Source: Hippopus hippopus (Eukaryota; Mollusca; Bivalvia; Cardiida; Cardiidae). Taken from it: a DNA stretch of 64,000 nucleotides. Below are positions 34,794 through 43,085 of the stretch, piece by piece. The stretch spans positions 23,668,122-23,732,121 of the forward strand of contig OX328101.1 of the NCBI GenBank assembly GCA_946811185.2, given 5' to 3'. The notes below the pieces were generated by a model. The model had not been told where the DNA came from, made no database searches, and saw only the letters and a program-made list of their open reading frames with translations. The position numbers and the translations under genes are program-made. Each line of letters begins with the position of its first letter. Positions within the stretch are counted from its first letter, which is position 1.

Positions 34794-37700
34794 TTTTAAC
34801 AATTGTATGAACAAGTACTGTCATTATAGATTAAGTAATAATGATACTACTACTACCAATAGACATACAACCAGACGAACGGACAGTCAAACAGACGGAC
34901 GAACAGAGGGACAGATGGGCGGACGGACGGAGAGACAGACAGAAATAAGGTGGAATTACTTGAATGCACAACTCACCATCTTTGTTCATCCCGGCTTCGA
35001 GACATTTCTTTAGGCGACAGGCCCGGCACTGATTTCTGTGAGTTTTGTCTACAGGACACATGGTCTGTCCTCGGGATTTACATATATACTGTCTGTTTCT
35101 TCGGATAGATCTCTATAAGTAGAAGATGGATGGATGAATGGATGGATGGATGGATGAATGGATGGATGGATGGGTGGATGGATAAGTGGGTGGTCGGGTG
35201 GGTGGATGGATGGATGGGTTGGTTGATGTATGGATGGGTGGATGATGGAGTGTATAGTTGGATGGATATAGCGAGGGAGGAAGGGGAGGATGGATTGCTA
35301 GTTTGGTGGATGGATGGATGGATGGATGGATGTTTTGAAAAATCATACATCGAGATTTTGAGCTATTGAAGAAAATATGGAATAAACTATGGAAGTTTTG
35401 GTGGGTTACCTGCATTTTTTTTTTCCTTTTGCCACGATCTTTTATAAATCAAAATCAAATTAAAATCTTCCTCAGGCTCTTAAAATACCAAAATATTTAA
35501 TGAAGGGTTGAAATTGAAATGATCATGTAGATTGGTGGACAGATGGTTGCTTTAATGAATCATTTACTTATTACCTTGTAAAACAAGTAGGCGACAGATC
35601 ACAATTACCTAATCATGGTAAAAAAAGAAGTTGCTCGTATGAGCGATTTCTTATTATTATCACAATATTTTGACAGGTATTCAGTAATTTAAGTTGATTT
35701 TCCCTTCTTTAAGCGGTTATGTTCAAAGTCCTCTGCTGCAAATTTGTTCGAGCAGGAAACGATTTTATTTCAAAAGAAAGAGAGTCTGATGAAAATATGA
35801 AAATAGTTACCTTGAAGAATCCTGCGCATCTGAAACGAAAAAAGAATAAAAACAAAGATCAGTACAGGTTTTTCCAGTCATCATCATCATCATCATCATC
35901 ATCATCGTCATTAATACTATTATTTTATGTACTGTACTTATATAGGTACGTAATTACATTTCGATTTAAACTAAGCCTTTTTCAGTACCAAACGACATAA
36001 TGTTAAACTGGATTTGCAGTCGACATATAAATCGTCCCTCAAATCATGGACTTTGTATCAACCAGAGTAGAATGCAGGAGGCGACGTTTGAAAACAATGT
36101 GACAACCTTCCTTATAAGGAACAACTTCTCCTTGTGCCAAAAAGACTTCACATGTATTTATGTTCAAAACTTTTTTTCTTTGCATTTTGAACTTGAAAAT
36201 TCATATTCTACAATGACGTTTTCAAAGCTGCTTCAAATTAACTATAGTAGGTAATGAAGTAACTCTAAAAGACTATAAAATTTTACATTTTAGACCCAAT
36301 TTTAGGCCCATATTGAAAGCGTTTTCAAATGAATGTGGTTCAAATGACTGGTTTGTCCCTGAAAGGTTAGAAAGCATTGCGGGGAAAGGAGAAAATGCTG
36401 GCTACCAGCATTTTCTCCTTTTCCCACAATGTTTTCGAATGCTTCCTTTCTCATGTTCGTTAAACCCGTGATTGTCTGTTAAAGGATTTAAATGCATGGC
36501 TAAAGTTGAAAAATAAATGCACCTGCTTGATAATTCACCAAAAAAATTCACTATTCGTTTTACGTTCGCAGTCTTATTTGTATTAAATAAAGTCCACAAT
36601 CCATAAGATTCGTTAACCATTCAGACGATGGAAGCTGAGATACCGAAGCTATCTCTAGGTAACATTTGACATCACATACGATTGGATGCTGAGTGCTGTT
36701 GAATACTTTAAGCGAACATTACTTATTGGTTAACCCTTTACCAAATAACCCGAGTAATCACAACTCTGAAGAATAAAGCATTTGACAACACAATCGGAAA
36801 AGGAGGAAATGCTCTCAAACAGCATATTCTTCTTTTCCTTCAATAGTTTCTACTCTTTCTACTCTTTCAAAGACAGATTCAATTATTTAAGCATTATTTA
36901 ATTTGTCGTCTGCAATTGCTTTCAAATTGAACCAGTCTGACATTTTGTGCCTTGTAGCTGAGACATCTTTTGGGAAAGGAAAGTGTCAAAAGCAATTAAT
37001 CCCTTTGCCACAGCGTCAACATTTGTAATAGTGTATCAAACCTAAATTCATGTTGATTACCCATATTTGAAGATGATTTTTTTTTCAAAATCGTGTCCTC
37101 TTAGTGATTAACGGAGAGTCAAGTCCGTTGTTATGCCGAGGGTTTTTCAGAGAGGGGACAATTGTCCCAATAAGCTCACAGAAATAGGGGGACATTTTCA
37201 AAATTAGTGAGCTAAAGGTACTCAAGACTACCTCTCAAATCAGTTTGAAAAGGAAAAAGTCCCGCCTGTTTTCATTATGATGGTACAGTTCTTTATTTCA
37301 TTCAGACAATGTCCTAGAATCTTCCTCTTGGCAGAACCCGTCAAGTTTAACTCTTATCTACACTGGCCTATGTCTTGATATTTCAACATCTCTAGGTCTC
37401 TTTTACTGAATGAAAGTGTCGAATTTATTTAACCCTTTGCCACACAATTCCCAGCCTGAACGACCCTGAGGAAAATATTTTTTAAAAACATTGTGGGAAA
37501 AGGAGAAAATGCTGGTAACTAGCATTATGTCCTTTTCCCAAAATGTTTTCTTCCCCATTAGAGACAAATCCCACCAAGTGAGCCGTATTTAATTTGTGCA
37601 AATTGTTTTCAATTTGAGCAGTCTAAAATTTTGTCGTGTGGTAAAAGATTAAATACGTTTGGCGTTCAAAGGGTTGGAAGTACATCATATTAATAACACT

Positions 37701-39088
37701 TTACCAGACGACAAAAATTTACGCTCGCCCATATTGAAAGCATTTTGCAAACGACAAAATAAAAACAATGCTCAAATGATGGGAATTGTCATTTGAAAGG
37801 TAGAAAATATTGTGGGAAAAGGAGAAAATGCTGGTTACTAGCATTTTCTTCTTTTCCCACGATGTTTTCAAAAGCCCTCTGCCTTAAGTTAGAGAAAACA
37901 AGAGATTGTCTGATAAAGAGATTAAAATGATTAAGAAAACTTACCCGTCGCAAGCATAGATGCCGTAATGTTTGCCGGAAGAATGGTCTTGACAGACTTT
38001 ACATGGTATGTCCATCAAAATCCGACCTGAAAGTAGAATAAAGATGTCATTATGTCAAAATCCGACATAACAGTAAAATTAAGGTGCTATCATTTCGAAA
38101 TCTGATCTGATATCAATGTGTTATTATATATCAAAATCCAAAACGGTCTATATGTGTCATTATGTCTAAAATCCGACATGATATATGTGTTATTATGTCT
38201 GAAATCAGACATGATATCAATGTGTTATTATGGCGAAAATCCGACATGATGTCTATGTATTATTATGTCGATAATCCGACATGATGTCAATGTGTTAGTA
38301 TGTCATAATCAGACATGATATCAGTGTGTTATTTATCATGTCTAAATCTGACTTGATTTCTGTGTCTTATGTCAAGATCCGATATGATATCAATGTGTTA
38401 ATATCTTTAAAATTCCGACATGATTTCAGTGGTTGTTATGTCAAAATCCTACAAGATATAATGTGTCATCACGTCAAAACCCGACATAATATCGATGTGT
38501 TATTATGTCAAAATCTGACCCACAAATTAGAATAAAAGTTGAAGATAAGGCAGTGCCATCATGTTTTTGTATACTTTCTTTGACATGCAACGCCAATATT
38601 TCGTCTAATATTTTTCTAGGGTTACAAGCGATTCAAATTGAATGTCAGTGTCTCTATCAATACTCATCACGGACCGATCTGAATTCTTATTCTAATATCA
38701 GCGGCAGGACAGGCCGTGACGCTTCTTTTTCTGCAATCAGATAACGGGTTTTCGAATATAAAAATAGAAGAGATAAGAATAGCAAATCGACCGGCTAAGA
38801 CAGTTTGTCTCATTCATTTGTAAGACTAGCGTCGAAAAAAGAGAGTCAAAGTGAAATTTGATTTGGTTTGGTGATTTCGTCAAAGGCGGTCTGTCTACCT
38901 ATCTACGCGTTCCTTGGGTTTCTTTGCTTTCCCACCCCCGCATAAACAAATTCGAGACCATGTTCAGCTTGAGAAACGAATTTGATTTTTTCGCAAAGAG
39001 TTTTATCAATCCTTGGCAAAAGATTTATAGCCGGGCGATGGATGGAAATCACAACCCATAAATTACCTGCCCTGCGCATTACCACCAT
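25297..39088 (-). CDS. tll: Nuclear receptor tailless/TLX (NR2E1) orthologue, 8 coding exons
   Basis: Join, in transcript order: 39088-39067, 38026-37945, 35829-35811, 35112-34977, 31914-31646, 30846-30615, 27376-27227, 25604-25297. The join gives 405 codons plus stop; human TLX has 385. Seen in the sequence: a two-finger C4 zinc DNA-binding domain (cysteines 16, 19, 33, 36 and 52, 60, 70, 73) with the NR2E-type 7-residue spacing in the D-box; the [12 protein letters not shown] extension after the fingers; a Ser/Pro/Thr-rich hinge (about 110-176); and a ligand-binding domain (177-405) with [33 protein letters not shown] and the C-terminal helix [11 protein letters not shown]. Known for the family: an orphan, mostly repressive transcription factor acting in the nucleus in brain, eye and neural stem-cell development. 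Inferred: same role here. Every intron has GT-AG ends and all phases agree (1,2,0,1,0,1,1). The finger signature [23 protein letters not shown] is closer to insect tailless than to vertebrate TLX. The first exon is the weakest part of the model. Confidence 0.95.
25717..25908 (+). mobile_element. Family A element in tll intron 7, matched arm changes
   Basis: TTAAAACCCTTTGCAAAGC start. Both arms carry the same two changes from the family norm: CATCG for CATTG and AGAAG for AGGAG. Confidence 0.8.
26586..26806 (-). mobile_element. Family A element in tll intron 7
   Basis: CTCTTTACCAGACGACAAAA to GCTTGGCAAAGGGTAAA; strong centre GAGAAAATGCTGGTTACCAG. The 100-codon open frame over it is accidental. 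Confidence 0.85.
27227..27376 (-). CDS. tll: tll coding exon 7, ligand-binding domain part 2
   Basis: This 150-nt exon encodes residues 254-304: [14 protein letters not shown], then [18 protein letters not shown] and [15 protein letters not shown]. It matches helices 6-8 of TLX, including the family text DATE(F/Y)ACLK. The acceptor is CTCACTTCAG and the donor G|GTTAGT. A family C hairpin element starts about 40 bp upstream of the acceptor. Confidence 0.95.
27417..27697. mobile_element. Family C element in tll intron 6
   Basis: Ends TATATGAGCAATGCCCTGTG and TCAGAGCATGGCTCACATA; inner hairpin CTCAGCCTGCGCAGTCCGCG. Starts about 40 bp from the acceptor of exon 7. Confidence 0.8.
27782..28015 (+). 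mobile_element. Family A element in tll intron 6
   Basis: TTAAACCTTTACAACACAAA start; hairpin arms diverged (GGAAATTGCTGTTAAGTGGC); end TTTCGTAAAGAGCCAAA. Confidence 0.75.
28330..28524 (+). mobile_element. Family B variant element in tll intron 6
   Basis: GCGGACGGCATAGATCAAAA core with GATCTATGACGTCCGC; ends GAAAGAGTTAA shared with the next element. Confidence 0.75.
28521..28733 (-). mobile_element. Family B element in tll intron 6
   Basis: TTAACGCATATCCTGCTAAA, core CGGACAGTGTGGATCCAAGA to GATCTACACTGTCCGC, end CAGCCTAAGAGTTAG. Head to head with the preceding variant copy across one TTAA. Confidence 0.85.
28972..29142. mobile_element. Family F element in tll intron 6
   Basis: GGGCCCTTAATTATCAACCA to GTGGTTTCTAAATACGGGCC; shares the GTAACACCATTTGGTTTAGC centre with the copy at 23064. 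Confidence 0.65.
29531..29754 (+). mobile_element. Family A element in tll intron 6
   Basis: CTCCTTTACCACACAATCAC to TCGTTTGAGAAAGAGTTAA; arms reduced (GAAAGAGAAAAATGCTGTGA). Confidence 0.75.
30058..30250 (-). mobile_element. SINE body fragment in tll intron 6
   Basis: Shares with 44920-45110 the run GTCATATCACGGCGGTCAGT, GCACCTACGTATGTATTTCC, TGGCTTTCTCACACCAGTAC. The tRNA head seen at 45150-45222 is mostly lost here. Explains the first half of a 177-codon open frame on the plus strand. Confidence 0.65.
30288..30510 (-). mobile_element. Family A element in tll intron 6
   Basis: CATTACCAAACAACACAATT start, GAGAAAATGCTGGTTACCAG centre. A second partial copy follows directly (30500-30590: CCTTTGCCAGACAAG, GTGGGAAAAGGAGAAAATGT) and stops about 25 bp from the donor of tll exon 6. 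Confidence 0.8.
30615..30846 (-). CDS. tll: tll coding exon 6, ligand-binding domain part 1
   Basis: This 232-nt exon encodes residues 177-254, from [10 protein letters not shown] through [32 protein letters not shown] and [17 protein letters not shown] to LLTAAG. It covers helices 3-5 with the family's signature (FxxL...D/EQ..LLE..W.ELFVL). The acceptor is TTCCTTACAG and the donor G|GTAAGT. A truncated family A hairpin (to about 30590) ends about 25 bp beyond the donor. Confidence 0.96.
31646..31914 (-). CDS. tll: tll coding exon 5, C-terminal extension and hinge
   Basis: This 269-nt exon encodes residues 87-176. It starts [16 protein letters not shown], the extension that follows the fingers in NR2E receptors and contacts DNA flanking the core site. 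The hinge after it is low-complexity ([19 protein letters not shown] and repeats of that flavour) and not conserved. It ends ICQPTPK, which joins in phase 0 to YPHE, the same junction text as vertebrate TLX. The acceptor is CATTTCAG and the donor AAG|GTAAGA. Confidence 0.95.
32036..32155 (-). mobile_element. Family B core in tll intron 4
   Basis: CGGACAGTGTATATCAAAGA to CTTGATCTAAAGTCTGC, CACCTAAAGATC end; decayed flanks. Confidence 0.7.
32957..33185 (+). mobile_element. Family A element in tll intron 4, full length
   Basis: AACCTTTTACCACTCACTCC to TCGTCTGGTAAAGAGTTAA; centre GAGAAAATGCTGGTAACCAG. Confidence 0.85.
33432..33637 (+). mobile_element. Family A element in tll intron 4
   Basis: CACGACCCTGAGGTAGAAGG, arms TTTTGGGAAAAGGAGAAAAT and ATTTCCTCCTTTCCCCACC, end CGTCTGGTTAAGAG. 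Confidence 0.8.
34440..34612 (-). mobile_element. Family A element in tll intron 4, diverged
   Basis: AACTCTGTACCAAACGACAA to GATGTTTTTTTAAAAGC; centre GAAAATGTTGCTTGTCAGCA. Confidence 0.7.
34762..34945. repeat. GA run and ACGG-type run in tll intron 4
   Basis: (GA)n at 34763-34791, then degenerate GACGGAC/GACAGAC units at about 34875-34945, ending about 30 bp from the exon 4 donor. Confidence 0.85.
34977..35112 (-). CDS. tll: tll coding exon 4, second zinc finger
   Basis: This 136-nt exon encodes residues 42-87: [13 protein letters not shown], then [19 protein letters not shown] and LEAGMNKD. It holds the recognition-helix end, the seven-residue D-box loop and the four cysteines of finger 2. 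The acceptor is CTTATAG and the donor G|GTGAGT. The upstream intron ends in a (CATC)n minisatellite about a dozen bases from the acceptor. Confidence 0.96.
35124..35335. repeat. tll: GGAT minisatellite at the exon 4 acceptor
   Basis: About 40 GGAT-type units (with GGGT, GAAT and GTGG variants). On the gene's strand this is (CATC)n and supplies the pyrimidine-rich tract about a dozen bases before the acceptor of exon 4. Explains the His-Pro-Ser-Ile open frames on the minus strand. Confidence 0.95.
35811..35829 (-). CDS. tll: tll coding exon 3, a 19-nt microexon
   Basis: The exon is only 19 nt: A|TGC GCA GGA TTC TTC AAG, encoding the end of Gly35 and then C-A-G-F-F-K (36-41). It supplies the last zinc-binding cysteine of finger 1 and the variable P-box alanine. 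A long pyrimidine tract (CTTTTTTCGTTTCAG) precedes it and GTAACT follows. It repairs the frame exactly between exon 2 (phase 2) and exon 4 (phase 0); without it the conserved C-x-G-F-F-K would be missing and the frame lost. Confidence 0.92.
35878..35906. repeat. ATC run in tll intron 2
   Basis: Nine ATC-type trinucleotides, about 50 bp upstream of the microexon on the gene's strand. Confidence 0.9.
36290..36491 (-). mobile_element. Family A element in tll intron 2
   Basis: AGACCCAATTTTAGGCCCAT start; arms TTGCGGGGAAAGGAGAAAAT and ATTTTCTCCTTTTCCCAC; end TGTTAAAGGATTTAA. Confidence 0.8.
36730..36960 (+). mobile_element. Family A element in tll intron 2
   Basis: TTAACCCTTTACCAAATAAC start; arms AATCGGAAAAGGAGGAAATG and partner; a TTTCTACTC duplication follows the hairpin. 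Confidence 0.75.
37429..37652 (+). mobile_element. Family A element in tll intron 2
   Basis: TTAACCCTTTGCCACACAAT to GTGTGGTAAAAGATTAA; full length, with only TTTGTGCAAATT left of the usual TTTGTCGTCTGCAAAT. Confidence 0.85.
37690..37925 (-). mobile_element. Family A element next to tll exon 2 donor
   Basis: TTAATAACACTTTACCAGAC to GTCTGATAAAGAGATTAA; full length. Ends 20 bp downstream (in gene direction) of the exon 2 donor. Confidence 0.85.
37945..38026 (-). CDS. tll: tll coding exon 2, first zinc finger
   Basis: This 82-nt exon encodes residues 8-35: [11 protein letters not shown], then [10 protein letters not shown] and IYACDG. It holds three of the four cysteines of finger 1. The acceptor is TTCTACTTTCAG and the donor GG|GTAAGT. 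The glycine that usually follows the second cysteine in nuclear receptors (C-G-D) is Gln here; insect tailless also departs at this place. A minisatellite starts right at the acceptor (see 38020-38540), and a hairpin transposon ends about 20 bp beyond the donor. Confidence 0.95.
38020..38540 (-). repeat. tll: Minisatellite reusing the exon 2 start
   Basis: About 12-13 copies of a 33-40 bp unit (gene strand: CATAATAACACATTGATATC followed by ATGTCGGATTTTGA). The unit's GTCGGATTTTGA equals the first 12 bases of tll exon 2, and the exon's own acceptor region is the first unit in the array. The distal end unit (CAAAATCTGACCCACAAATT, AGAATAAAAG on the plus strand) resembles the exon-proximal one. 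Confidence 0.85.
39067..39088 (-). CDS. tll: tll coding exon 1 (start codon exon)
   Basis: This 22-nt coding part reads M-V-V-M-R-R-A plus one base of Gly8, followed by a good donor, CAG|GTAATT. An in-frame TAG lies 66 nt upstream, so the ATG at 39088 is the first possible start; a second ATG lies three codons in. Phase 1 matches exon 2, and the joined text [13 protein letters not shown] resembles the short N-termini of this family. A competing first exon could use the ATG at about 38660 (donor GA|GTATTG), but its donor is poor. Transcript evidence is needed to settle it. Confidence 0.6.
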
Positions 39089-40905
39089 CCAACAGTGGCT
39101 TGGATAGATGAAACTTCGATGGTCAACGAGTACCGACTTTGTTGACCACCGCTATGTGTCAAATATGTTTATTAACCGTATTGTTAGATCAGATAGAAGT
39201 CGGGATTGTCCACCTCAGGTGTCCAGCGGAGAATGGTCAAACGACAAAATACCCACAAGATTTTGTTTACGTAATGATTTGAATGACATCTCCTAAGTCG
39301 AAAGTCTTAATCCGTGCTAATTTGAATGAATAACTCGGCTCTTCTAAAAGGGGGACGACAACGATGATGAAAACTTGGCGAAAATTTAACCTTTACCCAC
39401 GTTAAGCTTTTTACCACTGACAAGAAATTGCAGGAGAATACTTTAAAACACGTTTGTAAAATATTACAATCAACATAATTTGAGGTTTAATACAAAAAAA
39501 TCATAGAATAGCAGTGTGGCAAAAGGAAAAATCGCGATTTCTCTTTTTCGCTACAATGTTTTCAAAAAGTAATGTCTTACAAGAAAAAAGTTCGTCTTTA
39601 GGATGCAATGTATTAATCCGCGATAATGATAGCCTTCAAAAGACTGTCATTGCGTAAGTTTATCTTGTTATGTTCATGGGATGAACATTTCTTTTTCCGA
39701 TTGAAATAACAAGGACATTTTTGGTCACAATAGAGTCTGTGTATTTATTACCCAGCGGTAACATCAAAACAGCCTTGAAATAGCTTTTTACAATGATACT
39801 TATCCATATATAATAGGTTATGCAAATGATTAAAGAGACCTATTGGTACTCTACTCTATTGACAGTGACTGTTATTCAACTCTTTCTGCAAAACAACAAA
39901 AAACCTGACTCCTCCAAATTGAAAGCATTTGCAGAAACCAAATTTCAGTTTCTATTTATTGCTTGGGTCACACCGCCTCAGTTCTTTTTCCAAGAAATCT
40001 TTCTTATTGCAAACATATAAATCACTTAAAGTCTATTGTGATTATGTTGAAAAGAAGAAATCTGGAAATATTTACCATCATAGAAACTGAGAGAGAGAGA
40101 GAGAGAGAGAGACTGAGAGAGAGAGATTTAAGTTTACTGTTATATCTGGGTTTCGGAGACTATAAAGCTGAATTGTCATAAGAAACATGTGCTTTCTTTT
40201 CATGTCGAAAGCTTGGATCTTTGAGACAGTATAAACATGTCGGCATTACTTAAAGTCCACGCGCAAAGCCGACGTTACTTGCGTCGGTTCTCGTAAATTC
40301 TTTTTTGCCTGATACTTTTAAGTCATTACTGCACGATCCGGTGTAGCTACGAGCCTAACGGACCAGCATTTGCTCTTTTTGCACAGTGTTTCTACTTTTT
40401 TCCAGTGCAAACCTCATTCGTTGAACTAACGTATTTCAAATTGTCGTATGAACTTGCACTCAACATGTTAAAGTCTTAAGTTTTGCCGTTTGATAAGAGT
40501 AATTAGTTCAGCCGACAACATGATGAAAATTTTGTGAGGATTCATTAACTTAAACCACTTATAGCTAACGGTTGCGACAAAACCTAATGTCAAATAAATA
40601 ATTCATAATCGCAAGCCGTTGTCTTTGGAATAATTTCTTATAACATCCGGTAACTTCCCTGATAATGATAGACTTTACATTAGTTCATTAGAGTTATTGC
40701 CCTTTAAAACCTCACCGGAAGTCACGTGCCCTTCATTGGTCTTTTATGAAATCACCTGTCTGAGTGGTTTATTTGCAATAAAACCAATGACAAATTACTC
40801 CTAAATCGATGAGAAATGAAGTCGTTTTATTATTCAGTGTTTTAGATTGATCTGGATACAACATTTTCCGACTATGGCGTGGCTAATCCAAAAGTTAAAA
40901 ACCGT
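39089..40905. other. Upstream region of tll, no promoter identified
   Basis: Would hold the 5' UTR and promoter if exon 1 is right. I see no clear TATA box. A palindromic E-box-like CACCTCAGGTG lies at 39210-39220. Worn family A pieces occur at about 39395-39570, 39890-39945 and 40365-40500, and a GA run at 40088-40126. Confidence 0.4.
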
Positions 40906-40910
40906 TTCAG

Positions 40911-41128
40911 GGACAATAAATTTTTAGACTTGCCCCTATTTCAAAGATTTGCAGACATTAAAATAATTGTGGCTCAAATGATGTGAGTAGTCTTTGAAAT
41001 GGTAGAAAACATTGTTGGGAAAGGAAAAAAATGCTTGTTACCATAATTTTCTCCTTTTCTCACAATTTTTCAAAAGGCTTCTCCTTGAGGATGGTTAAAA
41101 CTCGGAAAAAAGTTTCCTAAAGGATTAA
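40911..41128 (-). mobile_element. Family A element
   Basis: TAAATTTTTAGACTTGCCCC to GTTTCCTAAAGGATTAA; arms ATTGTTGGGAAAGGAAAAAA and TTCTCCTTTTCTCACAAT. Confidence 0.8.
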
Positions 41129-41129
41129 A

Positions 41130-42020
41130 TGAAGGAATGGTAAATAGTAAGTGCCTGTGCATAGATTTTATCATGACCATGTGAATATAACTTCTCAATG
41201 AATATGAAAATAATTATGTTAATCCTTCTAATCAGTCAGAATTTGTTCGTCACTGAATTCTGATTGTCATGAAAGTCAAAACAAAAATTGACATACATTT
41301 TATTCGTTATAATAAAAATGGAAGCGTGAAATTTTCACAATGCTTCGTTACCGATGGCCTTAACTGCATGTTCAGCTAACAGTTTTCGGAGAACATCGAC
41401 ATTTTTTTTTAATTATTATTCTTTTCTTATTATATAAGTTTCTTCGTAGTTTTACCATTGATCATAAAGAAATTTTCTGTAAAGATAATTTTGCCTTACA
41501 CTAGATTACTTTAATTGAAATTTCAAGAGAAATGAATGAAATAATTAACACAGTGACAGCTAGAGAACCAATCAAAAGAGAAAACAAGATTCCGGAAGTC
41601 GTGTAGTATTTCCCTCTGACGTTATCCTGGCAGCCATTCTGATTTATCGGGCAATAAGAAAAAACGGCACTAACTTACAGTACCGGTTTGTACTTAATTA
41701 AAGTGAAAACATATCTCTGTAGTCCCATTAACCGACAGGTGAAAACATAAAACAATTTGCTTTAATTTCCTCCCGAAGAGACTAAAAGGTTGGACAGAAA
41801 TATCGTGCTTCAATAATGAATGTTTGAAAATCGATGTCTCAAATGGACCAGTCTCCGACTGCTTCCCGCAGTCTGAGATTTGTCCTGAGTTGTAAGACGC
41901 TTAGTTTGATAAACAAGCGCCTGGAGTACTTGATCTACCGGAAGAACTTCGGGACTGGAAAGTCGTTACACGGAAGCAAACAGCCAATACAAACTTGTAG
42001 ATTACACAAACTGCGTCTGT
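41130..42020. other. No supported feature
   Basis: Includes an 81-codon plus-strand frame (41834-42079) whose end runs into a family A element; not recognised, no splice context. Confidence 0.3.
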
Positions 42021-42240
42021 TTAATCATTTACCCAGCGACTCTCTGTTTTTCACAGCTCATAAGGAAAAATGCTGTTGAAAAACCTAAGGAAACAGAGAA
42101 AATGCTGGTAACCATCATTTTCTTTTTTTCTAAAATGTTTTTATCTATTTTACAGACATATACCATTATTTCAGCAAAGTTAATGTCTGCAAATGCTTGG
42201 CCAATGCGTATCAAAGTTTGTCTCCAGGTAAAGAGCTAAA
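42021..42240 (+). mobile_element. Family A element, diverged
   Basis: TTAATCATTTACCCAGCGAC to CTCCAGGTAAAGAGCTAAA; centre GAGAAAATGCTGGTAACCAT. Confidence 0.75.
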
Positions 42241-42397
42241 GATTAACTACCTAATACACTTAAAGACTACCCTTGGACACGTCAGAACCTAATTTTGTCG
42301 GTTATCGTTGCCTTATTGTGTGATTACAGGTTGCTTTTTCATTTCCTCTTTTTAACTTTGAACTCTTTTTTTTAAACTGGTTTGTATTAAAGGGGAA

Positions 42398-42627
42398 TTA
42401 ACGCATTACTACACAGTCTCGAGTTTTAACGACCCCGAGGAAGAAGCCTATTGAAAACATTGTGGGAATAGGAGAAAATGCTGGTAACCAGCATTTTCTC
42501 CTTTTCCCGCAATGTTTTCTACCCTATCAAAGACAAATTGCATCATTTGAGCCACATTTAGATTGTCGTCTGCAAATGCTTTCAATTTGGACAAACCTAC
42601 ATTTTTGCCGTCTGGTAAAGACTTGAA
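42398..42627 (+). mobile_element. Family A element, close to consensus
   Basis: TTAACGCATTACTACACAGT, GAGTTTTAACGACCCCGAGG, hairpin, CTACCCTATCAAAGACAAAT, TCGTCTGCAAATGCTTTCAA, CGTCTGGTAAAGACTTGAA. A good consensus template. Confidence 0.9.
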
Positions 42628-42822
42628 CCACATTTCGTTTTGCAAGGTTTTCAGAAAATCTTAACAACGTCTGCTAATTTTCATTCGCATGCAAAGGTGG
42701 CTTTATGATAAAAACGTAGATAGAAGAACACGTGAAAAACACGAGGAATTACTGACATTTTTTACTGTAAAATTTCTATAGCGTTAGTAACGGTAAAGCC
42801 GTTAATGTATAACCAAGGATAG

Positions 42823-43066
42823 ATATGAGCCATGCGCTGGTAAAAGGGGCTTGCTACATCTCCGTGATGCATGATACCATGCAAGCCATTACTGTATTAT
42901 GGATCCATGAACTCGATTTTGTATAACAGCCGACTGAATTATCAGGTACAATGGTCAGAAAATTGACCAATAGCAAAAAGTTTTGGCCCAGGTCAGCAGC
43001 TTACCTGGGTCGATACTTTTTGCAGATGCATTTAGGCCCTTTTTCACAGAGCATGGCTCATATACT
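42823..43066. mobile_element. Family C element with shortened hairpin
   Basis: Ends GATATGAGCCATGCGCTGGT and AGAGCATGGCTCATATAC. The inner hairpin keeps only CCCAGGTCAGCAGCTTACCTGGG; its apex is lost. Confidence 0.8.
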
Positions 43067-43085
43067 TTTCAACACTACAAAATGT

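Larger units (their letters stand above)
27228..39066 (-). other. tll: tll introns, sizes and content
   Basis: Intron lengths in transcript order are 1040, 2115, 698, 3062, 799, 3238 and 1622 bp (the last is 25605-27226). Intron 1 starts with a minisatellite at its 3' end. Intron 2 carries four family A hairpins. Intron 3 carries a CATC minisatellite and an ATC run. Intron 4 carries three family A hairpins, a family B element and GA runs. Intron 6 carries a family C, two family B and several family A copies and a SINE body. Only intron 5 is nearly free of recognisable repeats. Confidence 0.85.

Noticed and set aside
35078..35415. His-Pro-Ser-Ile repeat proteins on the minus strand
   Set aside because: Translations of the CATC minisatellite beside tll exon 4.
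38640..38665. Alternative tll first exon, ATG then A|GT giving M-S-R-I-L
   Set aside because: The joined peptide is attractive but the donor GTATTG is poor; the exon at 39067-39088 has a better donor and an upstream in-frame stop.
42448..42645. Many short frames with [16 protein letters not shown]
   Set aside because: This recurring peptide is the translation of the family A palindrome, present at dozens of sites on both strands, not a protein family.
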